Translations under genes and position numbers: made by a program
NCBI GenBank assembly: GCA_013399855.1
Contig: VXAY01006251.1
Location: 63,102 to 127,101, forward strand
Length of the DNA: 64,000 bases
Source: Oxyruncus cristatus
Taxonomy: Eukaryota; Chordata; Aves; Passeriformes; Cotingidae
Direction of reading: 5' to 3'
Notes under the pieces: generated by a model
The model's database searches: none
What the model was told of the DNA's origin: nothing
Seen by the model: only the letters and a program-made list of their open reading frames with translations
In this document: in pieces, positions 61,011 to 64,000 of the stretch
Layout of the letters: each line of letters begins with the position of its first letter
Numbering within the stretch: position 1 is the stretch's first letter

Positions 61011-61317
61011 GCAGGACATGCCCGATTCAGTGGAAACATCCAAAGCTGACTCTTTATGGCACCTTTGATTTCTCTCTCTAAAATAAAAAAGCCAATTCCC
61101 AGAGGAGCCCACCCATCTCTTTGCAGATTTTCTTCAACCTACATGCTATTGCTGCTGTTCAAACAGCAAAGTCTTGTCATGGACTTGCCATTCTTCTCCA
61201 ATCTAGGCTGAACTAATGAGTTAAATCTCTTATGCAAGTTGTTGGGAATAGGCCTGGGCTTCTCCTCCTTTATAAGCAACACGCTGTGCTCCATTGGCCC
61301 CCTGCAGCAGTTTTCAT
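61011..61317. other. Non-coding sequence, possible further CR1 decay
   Basis: It continues the AT-rich character of the old CR1 to its left, but I cannot align it with confidence. No gene seen. Confidence 0.4.
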
Positions 61318-61392
61318 CTCCACACATCAAAGTACTTGCAAAGATGGGGGAGTATCAATGTCTCCAGGTGACAGCCAGGGAAACTGATACCC
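61318..61392 (+). repeat. Possible MIR/L2-like fragment
   Basis: CTCCACACATCAAAGTACTTGCAAAGATGGGGGAGTATCAATGTCTCCAGGTGACAGCCAGGGAAACTGATAC resembles the 'CTTTACAAA...TATTATCCCCATTTTACAGATGGGGAAACTGAGGC' block of MIR-type SINEs. Weak and short. Confidence 0.35.
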
Positions 61393-62764
61393 TTTTTAGC
61401 AGTAACAGTATGCACTGTTCTAGAGTGGCCTGAATGCTATTTGTTGAATAAATTAGTTAATGAGTAACAGCAATAGTTGCTAATTAACATACCCAATGAA
61501 TATTTATGTTGGCATCTTGCCAGTTGTACATCTTATACAATGTGTCTTTCACTCTCACTTTCCCCTTATTTATTTCATACCATGAGCTCCCATCGGAAAC
61601 GACCTATCCTGGCTCTGCCTCCCCAGCATCTGTCACAAGGAAAGCTGACTTGTCTTCCCACCCTGCAATGGCCAATCATGATCAAATGTAAACCTCAAAA
61701 ACCATCCCCAGCCTCTCCGTGTCCCTACTTCCCAATGTAGCAGTCAACCAATAGCTCCTCCACAGCACCCTTACGATTTACAGAGTCAAACTCTACGGGG
61801 GAAATAAGACCCCAGCTTATGGGATGAGACAGAACTGACAAGTAGCCTGTGGGATTCAAGGTCACACCTGCACATTTTTTGCCACCAGTCATTTTTTGCC
61901 ACCAGCTTCAGAAGAGTTGTGCCTTCAAAATGTAACTGTCCTTGGATTTGTAAAGCTTCACAAAGAAAATCAGTAGCTTAATTTCAACCCAGAATCCAAT
62001 CTGCAGCCTGCCTAGGTCCAGGCTCATTGCTGTACCCCACAGCCCGAATGAACTCCAGTGCCTGGAATAGCCCCAAAGCGTGTGCATTACACTCAGCTCA
62101 CTAATCAGGAATCTCAACTCTGTAGTACGATGAGGCAAGAATTGGTGTTTGTAATTCAAGAAATGAGGGACTCTGTTGGTGTCATCTCTCCATTCGAGAT
62201 GTCCAACACATCTTTGTTCCAGTGAAGAGCATCGCACAGGCACAAAACCTAAAGCACGGTGGTTTGTATCCATCCCCCTTAGGGATGAGACTCCAAGCAT
62301 CAGCCCTGTTTTAATCTTGCCCAGTTACTGAAAAGTTAAGGCTGACTTAAAACAGTAGAACAACTAGAGCTGGTTTTGAAGAGTCACAGAAAATCCCACT
62401 CTACCAGTGACTGCAATCTCACATCACCAAATGATGAATAAGAAATAGAAAATAAAAGTTTCATGATAACAAATGCAAACTCCTGCTTACGGGGAAAAAT
62501 ACTCACCCTAACAATGTCTACGCAGTAATGGACATTACATTAGTTATTTCCACTCAGGAAAGACACCCTGCAATCAGTGTGGATAGTGCTGGTAAGTACA
62601 TAACTCAGACTCCAGCAGCACTCTGGAAGAAAAATGAACATCAGGATAAGGAAAGAAACAGAGAAAACAAAAAGACACCTGTTCTCATCCCTGTGTTGCT
62701 GTGTACATTGATAGTGTGTGCTCCTGCAGGCAGGGCTGCTCGCTGTGCCTCAGAAAAACAGAGC
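61393..62764. other. Unique non-coding sequence with a 17-bp direct duplication
   Basis: At 61,874-61,905 the segment ATTTTTTGCCACCAG occurs twice in tandem, 17 bp apart. No gene or other repeat recognised. Confidence 0.5.
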
Positions 62765-63323
62765 GGGACCAGAAAGGTTCACAGGAGATCAACAGGGATG
62801 ATCAAAGCTACGGAAAGCCTCCAAAATAAAGAAGCATCATATGGGCTGGGACTGCTCAGCTGGAAAAGAGACCACTGGGACAGCAGATGAGAGAGGTGTG
62901 TGAAGTTAGGAATGGCCTGGAGAACGTGATAAAAATGTGCCTCTCATAGTGTGAGGACTGGGGAGACTTTACATGATTAAGTGTCAGGTTTAAAGCAAAC
63001 ACACCCACTGCATAAGCACATTGTGACACCCGTTGCCGCAGGATGTCGTGGAGGCCAAAAGTATAAAGGAGTTCAAAAAGCAATTAGAAAATTCTTGAAA
63101 GAAAAGTCCATCAAAGGCTCCTAGACTGCAGAGATGAAGATACTGCCCTGGCTCAGGAAGTCCCTAAACTCCAGATTGCCAGAAGCTGGAAGGATGAAGT
63201 GGAGGAAATATTGCTGTACTTGCCCTGCTCCTGTGCTCTTTTGCTGAGCATCCGCTATGGGCTGGTCAGAGACAGGATACAGTCTAGGTGACCCCTTGGC
63301 CTGACTCAGCACTGCTGTTCCTG
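62765..63323 (+). repeat. Old amniote CR1-type LINE 3' remnant, about 560 bp
   Basis: Plus-strand landmarks in order: AGAAAGGTTCACAGGAGATCAACAGGGATGATCAAAGC, GGACTGCTCAGCTGGAAAAGAGACCACTG at about 62,850, GTGTCAGGTTTAAAGCAAAC at 62,981, the strongly conserved CCGTTGCCGCAGGATGTCGTGGAGGCCAAAAGTATAAAGGAGTTCAAAAAGCAATTAGA at 63,031-63,089, CTGGCTCAGGAAGTCCCTAAACTCC at 63,149, and a CCTTGGCCTGACTCAGCACTGCTGTTCC end. This matches the end of ORF2 and the 3' UTR of old CR1 elements. Frameshifts and stops make it non-coding. Confidence 0.85.
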
Positions 63324-63941
63324 CAGCCTGGCTCCTCTCCAGCTGGGCTAATTCACATGATGGCTGCTCAGAGGCTCTATTTCTTCATGCCCTGCTGCCT
63401 GTGTTATTCGAGTTATCCAGAAGACAGAATTGTCTCTGCCAGTGGGGACAGACCCTCACTGGGATCAAGGCAACGGGGCATAAGTTTTTGGACACAGTGA
63501 TCAGAGCTGAGAAACTTGGTCAAGGGTCCTGGTGGAGCTGAAAAAGAAAAGCAATGATAAGAACAAGAACTAAAACAGGCCCTGGGCCTGCCATGACCAG
63601 ACCAGCACTGGCTACATCACTTTGGCAGGACCTCATTGAGGTGTAGGAAACTCATTTCTTTTGAGACAGGCCCAGTCTCAAATCAGTGCCATACAGAGTG
63701 GGAACATGGACATGTAAGGGATTTTGGATCCATGCCATGCCCAGCACTTAAACAGTTTCTGCCAACTTCACGTTCTACCAGGGCAGAGCAGCTCTGGGCT
63801 TTGTGCTGGAGTTCCTCACTAAACAAAAGAGGGGGTGAATGTTGCTCTGGGCTCCCACCAGGCTCTTGTTCGAGACTTCCCAGCCTTCCCATGGCAGATA
63901 CATAGACCTGCAGGAGGTTCAGATAAGGCCTCGTTCCAAAG
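63324..63941. other. Unique non-coding sequence
   Basis: No gene or repeat family recognised. Confidence 0.5.
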
Positions 63942-64000
63942 TGAAATAAAAAATAATAATAAAAAAAAAGGAAAAAAAAAAAAGAAAAGAAAAGAAAAAA
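63942..64000. repeat. A-rich low-complexity tract at the window edge
   Basis: GAAATAAAAAATAATAATAAAAAAAAAGG is followed by A runs with AAAAG units to the last base. It continues beyond the window, so its nature (simple repeat or retroposon tail) cannot be settled. Confidence 0.85.

Noticed and set aside
1..64000. CRISPR arrays, tRNA or rRNA genes, viral or prokaryotic operons
   Set aside because: I saw no regularly spaced repeats, no tRNA-like A/B-box cloverleaf and no rRNA motif. The avian CR1 content shows this is vertebrate nuclear DNA.

Overview
This is vertebrate nuclear DNA, almost certainly from a bird. The main evidence is several clear copies of the CR1 LINE. Some end in the 8-bp tail typical of avian CR1 (ATTCTATG or ATTCTGTG units at 32,013-32,035, 55,046-55,059, 59,570-59,584 and, reversed, 24,115-24,130). 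I recognised no mammalian Alu or L1 copies. Base composition is mostly AT-rich and CpG-poor, the reading frames are short and fragmented, and I see no operon, phage or bacterial signal. The window reads as a large intron or an intergenic interval.

Layout. 1-22.8 kb is mostly unique non-coding sequence. It holds small degenerate tandem repeats, two possible remnants of very old SINE-like elements (15.8 kb, 20.3 kb), a CpG-rich hairpin cluster (20.7 kb) and one doubtful exon-like ORF with a hydrophobic N-terminus (4.7-5.1 kb). 22.8-23.13 kb is the best protein-coding candidate: two G-quadruplex motifs, a strong 3' splice site, a 49-codon open segment, a stop codon and AATAAA 15 bp after the stop. 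It could be the last exon of a plus-strand gene whose other exons I could not find. 24-32 kb carries three avian-type CR1 fragments, two of them in inverted orientation at 31.3-32.0 kb, and an old CR1 reverse-transcriptase remnant (28.6-29.3 kb). 32-47 kb is mostly unique, with an old CR1 at 38.1-38.5 kb. 47.8-48.3 kb has a CR1 tail next to an old amniote repeat with a hammerhead-ribozyme-like core. 51.8 kb is a CA/TA/TG microsatellite. 55.0 and 59.4 kb are CR1 tails. 57.2-58.05 kb is a GC-rich patch with the longest open frame of the window, probably fortuitous. 60-63.3 kb holds two long old CR1 remnants.

No set of genes here works together as a pathway, and I found no convincing new multi-gene system. 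The items most worth checking are the candidate terminal exon at 22,961-23,109, the inverted CR1 pair and the hammerhead-like repeat remnant. Repeat identities rest on remembered consensus features of these families, not on a database search.
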